From assembly GCA_009783265.1 (NCBI GenBank), contig WRHM01000003.1, positions 151,863 to 215,862 of the forward strand: DNA of 64,000 nt, read 5' to 3'. Under the pieces are notes generated by a model. The model searched no databases and was not told the origin of the DNA. It saw only the letters and a program-made list of their open reading frames with translations. A program made the translations under genes and the position numbers. Numbering within the stretch: the stretch's first letter is position 1; the number at the start of each line of letters is the position of its first letter. Origin of the DNA: Oscillospiraceae bacterium. GTDB taxonomy: Bacteria; Bacillota; Clostridia; Oscillospirales; WRJC01. This document shows positions 25,740 through 35,506 of the stretch, piece by piece.

Positions 25740-27392
25740 TTATATAAACTCAATCATGCTTTCATCCCATGAATCCGGCGCATCGTATCCTAATAAATTT
25801 ACGAACGTCGCCGCCAAATTGGATAACTGAAAGTCTTTTTGCTTTACAGTATATTTATTTTTATAAAAATCGTCAATAAATATACACGGCACGGGATTTA
25901 ACGTGTGCGCCGTCCTTGAATTGAATTTTCCGTTTTTGTCTACAGCCAGAGCGTTTGTCTTTTTGTCAATCTCAAACATTTCATCGGCGTTGCCGTGATC
26001 GGCCGTGATTATTAAAACGCCCCCGGCTTCTTCTACTGCTTTTAAAATTCTCGCAAGCTGCAAATCGACTGTCTCGACCCCGATTATAGTAGCGTCGAGA
26101 TTTCCCGTGTGGCCGACCATATCGCCGTTGGGAAAATTCGCCCTGATAAATTTATATTTGCCGCTTTTAATTTCTTCGACGAGTATATCGGTTATTTCAG
26201 CCGCTTTCATCCACGGGCGCTGCTCAAACGGTACTATATCTGATTTTATTTCTATATATGTCTCTGTATTTTCATCGAATTTTCCGCTCCTGTTGCCGTT
26301 CCAGAAATAAGTCACATGGCCGAATTTCTGAGTTTCTGAAACTGCAAGCTGGGTTATTTTTTCATTTGCGAGATATTCGCCGAGCGTGCCGGTTATTTCG
26401 GGGGGATCAACAAGATATTTTTTTGGAATGTGCAAATCCCCGTCATATTCGAGCATACCCGCGTATAATATATCAGGCTTTTTTATCCTGTCGAATTTGT
26501 CAAACTCGTCCCCTGAGTCAAACGCTTTTGAAATCTCGATTGCCCTGTCGCCCCTGAAATTAAATAATACGACGCTGTCGCCGTCTGTGATTTTTCCAAT
26601 CGGCTCGCCGTTTTCAGCAATTACAAAAGGGTCTAACGGCTGGTCGTTTACGTTATTTGTTTCTTTTCTGATTGTATTTATCGCTTCGACTGCGGACTCA
26701 AAAAGCCTGCCGTCGCCGAGAACGTGAATATGCCAGCCCCTTTCGACCATTTTCCAGTCGGCTTCGTACCTGTCCATAGTTATGCTCATGCGTCCGCCGC
26801 CGGAAGCGATTCTCGCGTCGAAATCATCAGAGTTAAGTCCGGCGAGAAAGCGCTCGAATTTTTCCACGTAAATAACCCCCGACATAGGCGGCACGTCTCG
26901 CCCGTCCAATAATACGTGAATCCTGACTTTTTTTATCCCCTCTGATTTGGCCTGTCTTATCATAGAATATAAGTGATCTAAATTCGAGTGGACGTTCGCG
27001 TCGGATAATAACCCGATAAAATGTAAAGCCGAATTGCCTGACAGACAGTTATCGCGCAATTCACACCAAGTTTTTGACTTAAACATTGCGCCCGATTCGA
27101 TAGATTCAGTTACAAGTTTGCACCCCTGAGCGAAAACCTGACCCGAACCCATCGCGTTATGTCCGACTTCGGAGTTTCCCATATCTTCGTCAGACGGCAA
27201 ACCGACTGCGGTACCGTGAGCCTTGAGTTTTCTCACAGGATAATTATTATTTAGACCGTCAAGAACGGGAGTATTCGCAAGATAAACCGCGTTCCCCGCG
27301 TTTTCTCCGGCGATCCCAATTCCGTCCATCACGACGCATACAAGCGGGCCGTCGATTCCGGCAAATTTCCCGGATTTTTTTAAATTCAGCAT
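25740..27392 (-). CDS. gpmI: 2,3-bisphosphoglycerate-independent phosphoglycerate mutase
   Basis: The 550-aa alkaline-phosphatase-superfamily enzyme interconverts 3- and 2-phosphoglycerate. Visible metal and catalytic residues include D23 in VVMDGIG, the phosphoserine S74 in DEDMGNSEVGHNAMG, GRDVPP, RYEADW, FRGDRAIE and the C-terminal ITADHGNADEM and SRTAHTLNPVP. The length and the 'GHNAMGSGQVFAQG' wording are closer to the longer plant-like branch than to the roughly 510-aa Bacillus type. AAGGAG stands 12 nt before the start. Confidence 0.95.
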   Translation of the reverse strand: MLNLKKSGKFAGIDGPLVCVVMDGIGIAGENAGNAVYLANTPVLDGLNNNYPVRKLKAHGTAVGLPSDEDMGNSEVGHNAMGSGQVFAQGCKLVTESIESGAMFKSKTWCELRDNCLSGNSALHFIGLLSDANVHSNLDHLYSMIRQAKSEGIKKVRIHVLLDGRDVPPMSGVIYVEKFERFLAGLNSDDFDARIASGGGRMSITMDRYEADWKMVERGWHIHVLGDGRLFESAVEAINTIRKETNNVNDQPLDPFVIAENGEPIGKITDGDSVVLFNFRGDRAIEISKAFDSGDEFDKFDRIKKPDILYAGMLEYDGDLHIPKKYLVDPPEITGTLGEYLANEKITQLAVSETQKFGHVTYFWNGNRSGKFDENTETYIEIKSDIVPFEQRPWMKAAEITDILVEEIKSGKYKFIRANFPNGDMVGHTGNLDATIIGVETVDLQLARILKAVEEAGGVLIITADHGNADEMFEIDKKTNALAVDKNGKFNSRTAHTLNPVPCIFIDDFYKNKYTVKQKDFQLSNLAATFVNLLGYDAPDSWDESMIEFI

Positions 27393-27612
27393 ATTATTTT
27401 ATAATCTCCTTCGACAAATTTATATATTAATTTATATATTATACAACATTTTTCCTGAGTATAACAAGATAAAATAATTAAAATATAAAAAAGTTACAAA
27501 TCCAAAGCAAAATTTTCGCAAATTTAAACGCGCTTGTTTTAATTGTATTATATTTTTAAAATCCCGGTATAATAAATAGCGGGCAATTAACGGGGAGGCA
27601 TAATATTAAGTT

Positions 27613-28794
27613 ATGACTGTGAATAAAACGAATAAAAAAGAAAAAAAGTTAAAAAAATTAAAGAAGTTAAAAAACAATAATATAATCTATGTAATCGAGG
27701 CTTTTGTCCTGACTGCGGCGGCTGTTTTTCTTTCGGTTATAAGCGGCGGCGCGCTGGTTAATGATTTGACAGGCTTAATCTGCGTTATTGCGGCTTCAGC
27801 TTTGTTTGCGTGCGTTTTGTTTCTCACAAATCCGGGCGTGATATTTATTTCGGGGATTGCGAGTTTTGCTATAACTTTCACAATAAACGGTAATATAACA
27901 GGTTCGTTTGAAAGCCTTATATACGTGATTATCGGGTCTATTATTTATTTCGGGTTAAGAAACGCAAAAAACAAAAAAACCAGAACCCAGATCACTGTTT
28001 TAATCACGGTTGTTCTGGTGGTATTTTATTTTCTGATGCTCGCGCTTTCTTTTATGATGGCCACAGGAACGTTTTATTCCGGAATGATTGCGCTGACTTC
28101 TGAAATTGACAGGGCATTAAACGACGGCGTAGAATCTTTTATAAGCCAATATACTGCGTTGCTTGCGAAATCTTCGGGAGGAACAGTATCTGAAGAAACG
28201 GCTCAGGCGGCGTATCTTACTGAAATCTATGTAAAAGAGCTTGTGATGAATTTTAAAGCTATAATACCGGCTTGTTTTATAATATACAGCGCGCTTATCG
28301 CGTATTTGTCAACGTCGCTTTTCAAGTCGGCGTATAATATTTTTATACCTATGGCAAATCCGGGCAGGAAAAAAATAAAAAATAAATACTGGCGGGTTAA
28401 TATTTCTGTTGTGTCGGCAATAATCATGATAGCCGCTTTGTTTTTTGCGCTTCTGTTTTCAAAAAAAGATAATATCCTGCCGTCGATAGTTCTGACAAAT
28501 TTGATATATATTCTCGCGCCCGGTTTTTGTCTGATGGGAATTTATTTTACATACGACAGGATTTTCAAAGAAAAAGCCCGTATTTTTCCGGTTATGCTGA
28601 TAGCAGCCGCGATTATGTTCGCTTTTATTTTCCCTTCGGCTATAATTTTTATATTATACGCCGCCGCTTCTGTTTTAATGGCGGTGGGATTGTACGCTGC
28701 TCTGATAGACTCAATAAAAAAAGTGTTGGATAAAGCAAAAAAAGCTTTGCTCGGCGATGAAAATGACGACGACGATGATGATTATATCGACTGA
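27613..28794 (+). CDS. yybS: YybS-like integral membrane protein (DUF2232)
   Basis: The 393-aa protein has a Lys/Asn-rich N-terminus, about eight hydrophobic segments between residues 25 and 370, and an acidic tail of consecutive Asp residues. The topology and its position directly before gdpP match B. subtilis yybS-yybT(gdpP)-rplI-dnaC. Its function is unknown. GGGGAGG lies 14 nt upstream of the ATG, longer than usual, but an in-frame TAA two codons earlier prevents a better start. Confidence 0.82.
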   Translation: MTVNKTNKKEKKLKKLKKLKNNNIIYVIEAFVLTAAAVFLSVISGGALVNDLTGLICVIAASALFACVLFLTNPGVIFISGIASFAITFTINGNITGSFESLIYVIIGSIIYFGLRNAKNKKTRTQITVLITVVLVVFYFLMLALSFMMATGTFYSGMIALTSEIDRALNDGVESFISQYTALLAKSSGGTVSEETAQAAYLTEIYVKELVMNFKAIIPACFIIYSALIAYLSTSLFKSAYNIFIPMANPGRKKIKNKYWRVNISVVSAIIMIAALFFALLFSKKDNILPSIVLTNLIYILAPGFCLMGIYFTYDRIFKEKARIFPVMLIAAAIMFAFIFPSAIIFILYAAASVLMAVGLYAALIDSIKKVLDKAKKALLGDENDDDDDDYID

Positions 28795-28892
28795 TTATAA
28801 ATTATAAATTAGATTATATTTATGTATAGTATAGTTATTTATAAAATAAACCGGTGGTTTTGAAAAAGAAAATCTAATGTTAATGTAAATTT

Positions 28893-28948
28893 AAAGTAAG
28901 TGTTTACGGGTGGGTTATAGTCCGTCTCGCGACGGGTACGCTTACTTT
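28893..28948 (+). terminator. Large hairpin between yybS and gdpP
   Basis: AAAGTAAG (28893-28900) pairs with CTTACTTT (28941-28948), extended by three more pairs, with an inner CCGTC-TCGC-GACGG stem. The following TTTTCTTATTTTG could serve as a U-rich tail. It may end yybS transcripts or be another palindromic repeat. The remaining 290-nt gap holds only AT-rich sequence and, presumably, the gdpP promoter. Confidence 0.45.
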
Positions 28949-29084
28949 TCTTATTTTGTTATAAAAAATTTTAAAAATTTTAAAAAAGAAGATTATAAAT
29001 TTAATTGTATGTTTGTTTTGTATGTGATATAATAGCTTCATAAACAATATTTTATATTTAAACTTTAAAAACTGGTGAACGTTT

Positions 29085-31187
29085 ATGAAACCTAAATCTA
29101 ATGGCAGGTTGAAAAAATATATATCGGAACACAGAAGCTTTTTGCGTTTTGTCGTTAATTTTTTCTGCGTTTTATTGGTTTTGGCTTTCTTCTGGTTTTC
29201 TAAAACTCTTGAAGATTATGATAAATCAATAAAACTGGCGTTAATAATATTTGCTGTAGATATTATTCTGACTCTGATAGTTATTGTTTTGGGAGGACCG
29301 GATAAAAGTCCTAAAATCAAAAAAAAAGGCGCGGGAGATTTAAAGCCTCTGATTGAAAATATGACGCTTGATTTGATATATGATTTCGCTTTTCCTATTT
29401 TGATAACTGAACAGAAAGGCTATATTTTATGGCATAACGGGTCGGCTGTCGAGTATCTGCCGCAGGAGGACAGCGGCGGGCTTTTATGGAAAAATATTTC
29501 TGCGGTTTCGGGAAATCAAATATCGGTCGAAAAATTTTATGAAAATTCAGACGGCACAAAAAGCATGGCAAAACCTGATAAACCCGAAAATTTGTCTCCC
29601 GTAAATATTTTTATAAACGGCAAATCTTTCAGGGTTGCTGTGTATAAAATAAATTCGGTAGTGTCTCCGGAAGTAAACGAACTGAATATATTTGTTTTTA
29701 CTGATATGTCAGAGTTTGAATACTTAAAAACAGAAACTGAAATGAAAGACCCTGTAGCCGCTTATTTTATGATAGACAATCTTGACGAGACAAACCAGAA
29801 AATGCAGGACAAATACAGGAACGCGTCGGGAGCGGTATCTGATTTGCTGAATGAATTTATCGGGAATTGCGGCGGGGTCATAAAAGAATACAGCAAAGAC
29901 AAATATCTTTGTTTTTTTGAGAACAGGGATTTAAAAAATTTTACGAAATCAAAGTTCGGCATTCTGGATTCAGTCAGGGATATAAAAATAGAGGAACTCG
30001 ATATGCCTGTAACTATTTCGGGCGGCGTTTCAAATATAACGGGCAGCCTTTTTGAAAAAGAAGCCGCGGCGCGCCACGCGCTTGATTTGGCACTGCAAAG
30101 GGGCGGAGATCAGGTAGTGGTCAAGGGATTGTCTTCTACTGAGTTTTTCGGCGGTAAAACAAAAACTGTGCAAAAAAGAATAAAAGTCAGATCGAGAGTC
30201 ATAGCGGGCGAACTTGCGGAGTATATGCAAAACAGTTCGAATGTTTTGATTATGGGGCATAAATTCGCAGACAACGACAGTATAGGCTCATGCGTGGGCA
30301 TAGCCCGTTTCGCTATGTCTTTCAACTGTGAAGTCAATATAATAGTAAATATCCACGACCCGAATATAAAACCTGCATTCGCAAAACTGAGGGGGCTGGA
30401 AGAATATAAAGATATTTTTACAGACGAGCCTGCCGCGCTGGATAAAATTACGGGAGAGACTTTAGTTGTCGTCACAGACGTAAATAACCCGCAGTATTTT
30501 GAATCAGAGGCAGTTTACAAAAACGTTTATAAATGCGCGGTTATCGACCATCACAGAAAAACTATAGAATACGAAAAAGAACCGGAGATATTTTATATCG
30601 AGCCTGCGGCTTCTTCCGCGTCCGAGCTTGTCGCGGAAATACTCGAGCAATCGCTTGCCCCGGGCGCGCTTTTAAAAGAAGAGGCCGAGCTTCTTCTGGC
30701 GGGAATATTTCTGGACACTAAGAATTTTTCCCGCAAAACCGGTACGAGAACTTTTTCGGCGGCATTATATCTGAGGGGCGAAGGGGCCGACACATCAGAG
30801 GCTCAGGCTATGGTGGTCAAGACAAACGTCGAAGAATTCACTAAAGAAGCGCGTTTTGAATTAAACGCTATAACTTACAGGAATATAATCGCTATATCAG
30901 TAGTAGAGGAAGAATTGACTGTCACAGATAAAACTGCCGGAGCTAAAGCCGCCGAAAGAATGCTGGGAATAGACGGAATCACGGCGTCATTTGTTATATT
31001 TAAAATAGAAGATACGGTTCATATTTCGGCGCGTTCGCTTGGAAAAGTAAACGTGCAGATAATTTTGGAGGCGTTTGGCGGAGGCGGGCATTTTGAATTT
31101 GCGGGGGCGCAGGTGAGAAACGCGAGTCTTAAAGACGTATTAATTTTGCTCAAAAAGACGATAGACGAATATTTTGACGCAAATTAA
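29085..31187 (+). CDS. gdpP: Cyclic-di-AMP phosphodiesterase GdpP (DHH/DHHA1)
   Basis: The 700-aa product has two N-terminal membrane helices (about 20-37 and 42-64), a PAS-like domain (about 90-210) and a degenerate GGDEF domain (about 220-345). These are followed by DHH motifs GHKFADNDSIGS, VVVTDVNNPQ and IDHHRK (about 487), and the DHHA1 motif FGGGGHFEFAGAQV near the end. GdpP cleaves the essential second messenger c-di-AMP to pApA and so affects wall and potassium homeostasis. All metal-binding DHH residues are present. The normal next gene, rplI, is displaced by two accessory genes. Confidence 0.95.
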   Translation: MKPKSNGRLKKYISEHRSFLRFVVNFFCVLLVLAFFWFSKTLEDYDKSIKLALIIFAVDIILTLIVIVLGGPDKSPKIKKKGAGDLKPLIENMTLDLIYDFAFPILITEQKGYILWHNGSAVEYLPQEDSGGLLWKNISAVSGNQISVEKFYENSDGTKSMAKPDKPENLSPVNIFINGKSFRVAVYKINSVVSPEVNELNIFVFTDMSEFEYLKTETEMKDPVAAYFMIDNLDETNQKMQDKYRNASGAVSDLLNEFIGNCGGVIKEYSKDKYLCFFENRDLKNFTKSKFGILDSVRDIKIEELDMPVTISGGVSNITGSLFEKEAAARHALDLALQRGGDQVVVKGLSSTEFFGGKTKTVQKRIKVRSRVIAGELAEYMQNSSNVLIMGHKFADNDSIGSCVGIARFAMSFNCEVNIIVNIHDPNIKPAFAKLRGLEEYKDIFTDEPAALDKITGETLVVVTDVNNPQYFESEAVYKNVYKCAVIDHHRKTIEYEKEPEIFYIEPAASSASELVAEILEQSLAPGALLKEEAELLLAGIFLDTKNFSRKTGTRTFSAALYLRGEGADTSEAQAMVVKTNVEEFTKEARFELNAITYRNIIAISVVEEELTVTDKTAGAKAAERMLGIDGITASFVIFKIEDTVHISARSLGKVNVQIILEAFGGGGHFEFAGAQVRNASLKDVLILLKKTIDEYFDAN

Positions 31188-31224
31188 AATAAAAATAAAA
31201 CTTTAATAAACAGAGGATTGCAGA

Positions 31225-31656
31225 GTGAATGAATACTTGAATAAAATTATTTGCGGCGACTGTTCTTCTGAAAATGTTTCGTTGCTGGCTAAAATGAATC
31301 AGCAATTAATTGAAGATGAAAAGGCAGAAACAAATTTAAACCTAAAACAATTAGAAAAACGCATGAAAGATTTTATTAATTCCAGCTATAAGGCATTTCT
31401 ATTTTATCGCAATGAAAATGTTATAGGATACGCTCTATGTAATATGACGAAAACTCCCGTATATTTGCGGCAATTCTTTATTTGCCGTGATGTACGCCGT
31501 AAGGGATATGGAAAACAAGCATTTCACGAATTGCTTATCTATCTTAATATTCAAGAAATTGATTTAGATGTTTATTCATGGAACAAAACCGGAATTTCAT
31601 TTTGGGAATCTCTTGGATTTGAAAAACGATGTTATAATATGCGTTATATGAAATAA
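31225..31656 (+). CDS. GNAT-family N-acetyltransferase
   Basis: The start is GTG with AGAGG at 8-nt spacing. The 143-aa protein has the GNAT core: the beta-strand VIGYALCNMT, the acetyl-CoA loop RDVRRKGYGKQAFHELL (R/Q-x-x-G-x-G/A as RRKGYGK) and the C-terminal DLDVYSWNKTGISFWESLGFEKR. It transfers acetyl groups to an amine of unknown identity, either a small molecule or a protein N-terminus. It looks inserted, with its neighbour, between gdpP and rplI. Confidence 0.88.
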   Translation: MNEYLNKIICGDCSSENVSLLAKMNQQLIEDEKAETNLNLKQLEKRMKDFINSSYKAFLFYRNENVIGYALCNMTKTPVYLRQFFICRDVRRKGYGKQAFHELLIYLNIQEIDLDVYSWNKTGISFWESLGFEKRCYNMRYMK

Positions 31657-31677
31657 ATATATTATTTTTAATAAGAA

Positions 31678-32136
31678 ATGGCAGAAAAAAAGAATATGGA
31701 TAAAAATGAATTACAGGAGTTTATAAACGTCAATATTTCTGACTTAAACCAAAACAGGTTTGATTATCTGAATAAATTGAAATTAACTGATATTTTGAAA
31801 AGGGAAAATATATATTTATATAAAGCTAAAAATATACAGACAAGTGAAGGATTAATAAAGACTCTCATCAATTCCGATTTGATGTCCCATGAAGAAAATA
31901 TTTTAGTTGAATTTTGGGGGAAACTTGCAATATTTGCTTCGCAGGTCGGGATATATAGCATAGATTTAGAAATTATAGATAATAAAATAAGATATAGCGA
32001 AGATTTCAACAAAGAATATTCAAAAGTAATAAATAAATTCAACCGCGAATTTTTAAATACATATTTTTTGGAAGACGGCTCTATTGACTGGATAAAAATT
32101 TTAAAATTAAATAGTGAAAATAAGTTAAGTATATAA
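31678..32136 (+). CDS. Uncharacterised protein with N-terminal similarity to PmeII-type restriction endonucleases
   Basis: The 152-aa product has a segment of about 8-100 (ELQEFINVNISDLNQNRFDYL, LTDILKRENIYLYKAKNIQTSEGLI, HEENILVEFWGKLAIFA) that follows the N-terminal pattern I recall for PmeII-like type II endonucleases. Where those have a catalytic D...SIKSG segment, this protein has SIDLEIIDNKIRYSEDFNKEYSK and lacks the E/S-x-K core, then ends. It could be a truncated or repurposed nuclease, or only share a helical fold. No cognate methyltransferase is adjacent. The function is not assigned. Confidence 0.5.
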   Translation: MAEKKNMDKNELQEFINVNISDLNQNRFDYLNKLKLTDILKRENIYLYKAKNIQTSEGLIKTLINSDLMSHEENILVEFWGKLAIFASQVGIYSIDLEIIDNKIRYSEDFNKEYSKVINKFNREFLNTYFLEDGSIDWIKILKLNSENKLSI

Positions 32137-32175
32137 TAACCAAAACTAAAAATAAAGTTAGGAGAATTTATCAGG

Positions 32176-32625
32176 ATGAAAGTTTTGCTTAAAGAAGATG
32201 TAAAAGGTCAGGGCAAAAAAGGCGAGATTATAAACGTCTCGGACGGCTATGCGAGAAATTTTTTGTTTCCGAGAAGTCTTGCTGTTATAGCCGACGCAAA
32301 AGCCGTAAACGAAGTCAAAACAAAAAAAGAGGCCGAGCTTCACAAAATCGAGGCTGAAAAACAAAACGCGAAAGACTTGGGCGAGAGGCTTTCGAGAACT
32401 ATATTAAAAATCGCTTCGACTTCTACCCCTGACGGTAAATTATATGGCTCTGTCACTACATCTAATATTGCAGAAGAATTAAAAAAGCAGGAGAATATAG
32501 ATATAGACAAACGCAAAATAAATCTTGACGAGCATATAAAATCTTTCGGGACTTATACTGTCGAAATAAAAGTATATCCCGAAATAACCGCAAGTCTCAC
32601 TGTTGTGGTGACGGATAATAAATAA
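32176..32625 (+). CDS. rplI: 50S ribosomal protein L9
   Basis: The 149-aa protein is collinear with L9. The N-terminal domain [18 protein letters not shown] and [14 protein letters not shown] is followed by the connecting helix and the C-terminal domain ([15 protein letters not shown]...[16 protein letters not shown]). L9 binds 23S rRNA domain V near the L1 stalk. It is followed 24 nt later by dnaB, as in B. subtilis and most Firmicutes. Confidence 0.97.
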   Translation: MKVLLKEDVKGQGKKGEIINVSDGYARNFLFPRSLAVIADAKAVNEVKTKKEAELHKIEAEKQNAKDLGERLSRTILKIASTSTPDGKLYGSVTTSNIAEELKKQENIDIDKRKINLDEHIKSFGTYTVEIKVYPEITASLTVVVTDNK

Positions 32626-32649
32626 TAGATAAAAGGGGAAGTTTTAAAA

Positions 32650-34065
32650 TTGGGCAGTTACTCTAATTTTAACAGTAATAATAACAATAGTTCTAATAAT
32701 TCCGACAATAATTTTATATCGTCTGAATATGACATAAAAAAAATACCGTATTCTTTGGATGCCGAGCAGTCTGTTTTGGGGGCTGTTTTAATTTCTCCTG
32801 AAATCTATGAAGAAATCGCCGAGACTCTATCAGTTGATGATTTTTATTTAGATAATCACAGGGAGATTTACGATTCTATAACTAATTTATATCTTAAAAA
32901 CCGGTCGCTTGATTTAGTTACGCTGCTTGAAGATATAGTTTCTAAAAGTTCGCGCTCAGGCTCAGGAGACGCAATCCGGAACAGTACAAAAGAATATCTG
33001 ATGAGACTGTCGGATAACGTCCCGGTTATCGCGAATATAAAAGAATACGCGGCGATCGTCAAAGAAAAATCTCTGAGGCGAAAATTAATAAGCATCTCGC
33101 ACGAGATGATAAAAATGGCGCATGAAGACGCGTCTAATTCAGATATTATAATAGACCGGGCTGCACAGATGATTTTTGCCCTCGCGCAGGGCAGGATAAC
33201 GCAGGATTTTGTCCATGTGAGAAATATACTGGTTGACGTTTTCGCCAATGTCCATAATCTTCAGACAGACAAAGAAGCCGCGAGAGGGCTCTCGTCCGGA
33301 TTTTCGGGGATTGACAATGTGCTTGTGGGCATGAATCCGGGGAATTTGATTTTAATAGGCGCGAGACCCGGTATGGGAAAGACTGCTTTTGCCCTGAATA
33401 TCGCCATAAACGCGGCGGCTAAAAAGAAAACCGTCGCCTTTTTCCAGCTTGAAATGGCCAAAGAAGAGATTGTTTCAAGGCTTTTGGCAAGCGAGGCTTT
33501 TGTCGATGGTTTCAAGCTTAAAGCCGGCGTGCTAAGCGTTGAGGACTGGACGAAAATCACTGAGGCAGGCTCGAGAATATCTGAGTGCGATATATATATA
33601 GACGACACGCCGAGCATGACCGTCACCGGAATGAAAGCTAAGCTGAGAAGATTAAAAAAACTCGATTTGGTTGTAATAGACCATTTGCAGTTAATGCAGA
33701 CTGACAGAGCCAACGGGAACAGGGTTCAGGAAATATCCGAAATATCGCGCAATTTAAAAATCATGGCAAAAGAGCTCAACGTTCCCGTGATAACCTGCGC
33801 ACAGTTATCGAGGGGGCCCGAATCGAGGGACGACAAGCGTCCAATGCTGTCGGATTTGAGGGAATCGGGCGCAATAGAGCAGGACGCCGACGTAGTTATG
33901 TTTTTGTACAGGGACGATTATTATAAAGAAAGCGTCGAGAAACATAACAGGGCCGAGATAATTTTTGCCAAAAACAGGCACGGGGCAATAGGCAAAGTAG
34001 AAGTCGGATTTGAAAAGAAATTCACGAGATTTTATGATATAGACGAAGTGCATAAAGAACAGTAG
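32650..34065 (+). CDS. dnaB: Replicative DNA helicase DnaB
   Basis: The start is TTG at 32650, with AGGGGAAG 8 nt upstream. The 471-aa product has an Asn/Ser-rich leader (about 1-25), the DnaB N-terminal domain (PYSLDAEQSVLGAVL) and a RecA-like core with GARPGMGKTAFAL (near 237-249), DLVVIDHLQLM, VPVITCAQLSRG and RPMLSDLRESGAIEQDADVV. It is the hexameric fork helicase. The polyasparagine start is unusual and probably disordered. Confidence 0.96.
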   Translation: MGSYSNFNSNNNNSSNNSDNNFISSEYDIKKIPYSLDAEQSVLGAVLISPEIYEEIAETLSVDDFYLDNHREIYDSITNLYLKNRSLDLVTLLEDIVSKSSRSGSGDAIRNSTKEYLMRLSDNVPVIANIKEYAAIVKEKSLRRKLISISHEMIKMAHEDASNSDIIIDRAAQMIFALAQGRITQDFVHVRNILVDVFANVHNLQTDKEAARGLSSGFSGIDNVLVGMNPGNLILIGARPGMGKTAFALNIAINAAAKKKTVAFFQLEMAKEEIVSRLLASEAFVDGFKLKAGVLSVEDWTKITEAGSRISECDIYIDDTPSMTVTGMKAKLRRLKKLDLVVIDHLQLMQTDRANGNRVQEISEISRNLKIMAKELNVPVITCAQLSRGPESRDDKRPMLSDLRESGAIEQDADVVMFLYRDDYYKESVEKHNRAEIIFAKNRHGAIGKVEVGFEKKFTRFYDIDEVHKEQ

Positions 34066-34077
34066 GGGTTCAAGTTT

Positions 34078-34308
34078 ATGAAAATATATAAAATATCAAA
34101 TCAGGAAGCTTCATATATATTAGTTACGCCGGAAGATGAACGTTCCAGTAATTATTATTTATTTATTCCCGATCAGAATTTGATTAAAAGAATTGATAAT
34201 GCTTTAGAATTTATTATTTCAAACAAATTTATTTATAAAAAAACCGAATTATCCGTAATACCTGCGGAACATCACGAAAAATTAAATATATTATTGAAAG
34301 GCATGTAA
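34078..34308 (+). CDS. Small uncharacterised protein (76 aa) between dnaB and tilS
   Basis: AGGGG lies 9 nt upstream of the ATG and the frame fits tightly: 12 nt after dnaB, and its stop codon abuts the TTG start of tilS. The 76-aa product (MKIYKISNQEASYILV...PAEHHEKLNILLKGM) shows mixed alpha/beta character without a recognisable motif, signal or membrane segment. Its tight fit between core genes argues it is translated. No function is proposed. Confidence 0.65.
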   Translation: MKIYKISNQEASYILVTPEDERSSNYYLFIPDQNLIKRIDNALEFIISNKFIYKKTELSVIPAEHHEKLNILLKGM

Positions 34309-35373
34309 TTGCGCAAAATTAATAAACGTATTATGAATCTGGAACAAAAAGCTGAAAAACTGATAAAAGAATATAACATGATTGACAGCAGCGGCAATAT
34401 TCTTGTCGCTTTTTCGGGTGGGAGCGATTCGTCCGCTCTGCTTTTTTTCCTGATTAATTATATAAAAAATACAGGCGAAGACAAAAAAGATAAAATTTAC
34501 GCCGCTCACATGAATCATACGATACGGGGGGAAGAATCTGATAACGACGAAAAGTTTGCGGTTGATACATGCGAAAAATATAATATAAAGCTTTTCACGG
34601 AGCATAAAAATATCCCGGAAATCGTGAAAACATCAAAAAAAAGCGTGGAAGAAGCCGCAAGGGACGAAAGATATGATTTTTTTTGCAGGGTCGCGGAATC
34701 AATCGGCGGAGATATTAAAGTCGCAACTGCACACACAGCGTCGGACAATAGCGAAACCGTTATTTTTAATTTGGCGAGAGGATGCGGATTAACCGGATTT
34801 TCGGGGATTTCTCCTGTGAATATAATAAAAAACAAAAATATTATCCGGCCGTTTCTGTCGTGTTCAAAAGAAGATATTTTAGAATACTGCAAAAGAAATA
34901 ATATATTATATATCGAAGATAAAACAAATACGGACGAAAATTATACAAGAAATTTTATCAGACATAATATAACTTCAAGATTAAAAGAGAAGTTTAATAA
35001 TTTAGACGAAAATATATTCAAAACAACGGAAATAACGCGTGACGCGGCCGATTTTTTGAATTCTTGCGCCGATGATTTAATAAAAAATAACTCAGATAAA
35101 TCAAATGAAATTGATATTTACGCTCTTCTGACAAGTCATAAAGCTTTACAGAGAGCGGTTATAACAAGGCTTTATGAGAACGCCGTCTGTCCGGATACGA
35201 AAAAACTCGAATTCAAGCATGTTTTATATGTCGAAGAATTGCTCAAAAATTCGGGCAATTCAAAAAAATCAATAGATCTGCCCGGATTTGTGACGGCTGT
35301 AATCTCAGAAAACAGATTAATTTTTGAAAAAACAGAAAACAAAAAAACCAGCAGAAACCGAAAAATAATTTAG
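34309..35373 (+). CDS. tilS: tRNA(Ile)-lysidine synthase TilS
   Basis: The start is TTG, with AAAGG 7 nt upstream inside the preceding gene. The 354-aa product has the PP-loop SGGSDSSALL at about 36-45, AAHMNHTIRG, AARDERYDFF, TAHTASDNSETVIFNLARG and the NYTRNFIRHNI motif. It adds lysine to C34 of tRNA-Ile(CAU) so that it reads AUA. It stops at about 350 residues, shorter than the 430-470 aa forms with a full C-terminal domain, so it belongs to the compact type. The tilS-hpt-ftsH order is classical. Confidence 0.93.
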   Translation: MRKINKRIMNLEQKAEKLIKEYNMIDSSGNILVAFSGGSDSSALLFFLINYIKNTGEDKKDKIYAAHMNHTIRGEESDNDEKFAVDTCEKYNIKLFTEHKNIPEIVKTSKKSVEEAARDERYDFFCRVAESIGGDIKVATAHTASDNSETVIFNLARGCGLTGFSGISPVNIIKNKNIIRPFLSCSKEDILEYCKRNNILYIEDKTNTDENYTRNFIRHNITSRLKEKFNNLDENIFKTTEITRDAADFLNSCADDLIKNNSDKSNEIDIYALLTSHKALQRAVITRLYENAVCPDTKKLEFKHVLYVEELLKNSGNSKKSIDLPGFVTAVISENRLIFEKTENKKTSRNRKII

Positions 35374-35506
35374 ATAATTTTAAATCGTCAGAAATAATTT
35401 ACAATTTATTTAATAATTGATTTAATCATGTTATAATTGATTTTGATAAAATAATTGGAATAATGGGAATATTAATCCCCCGAATATAAAATTAACGAGG
35501 TTTAAA

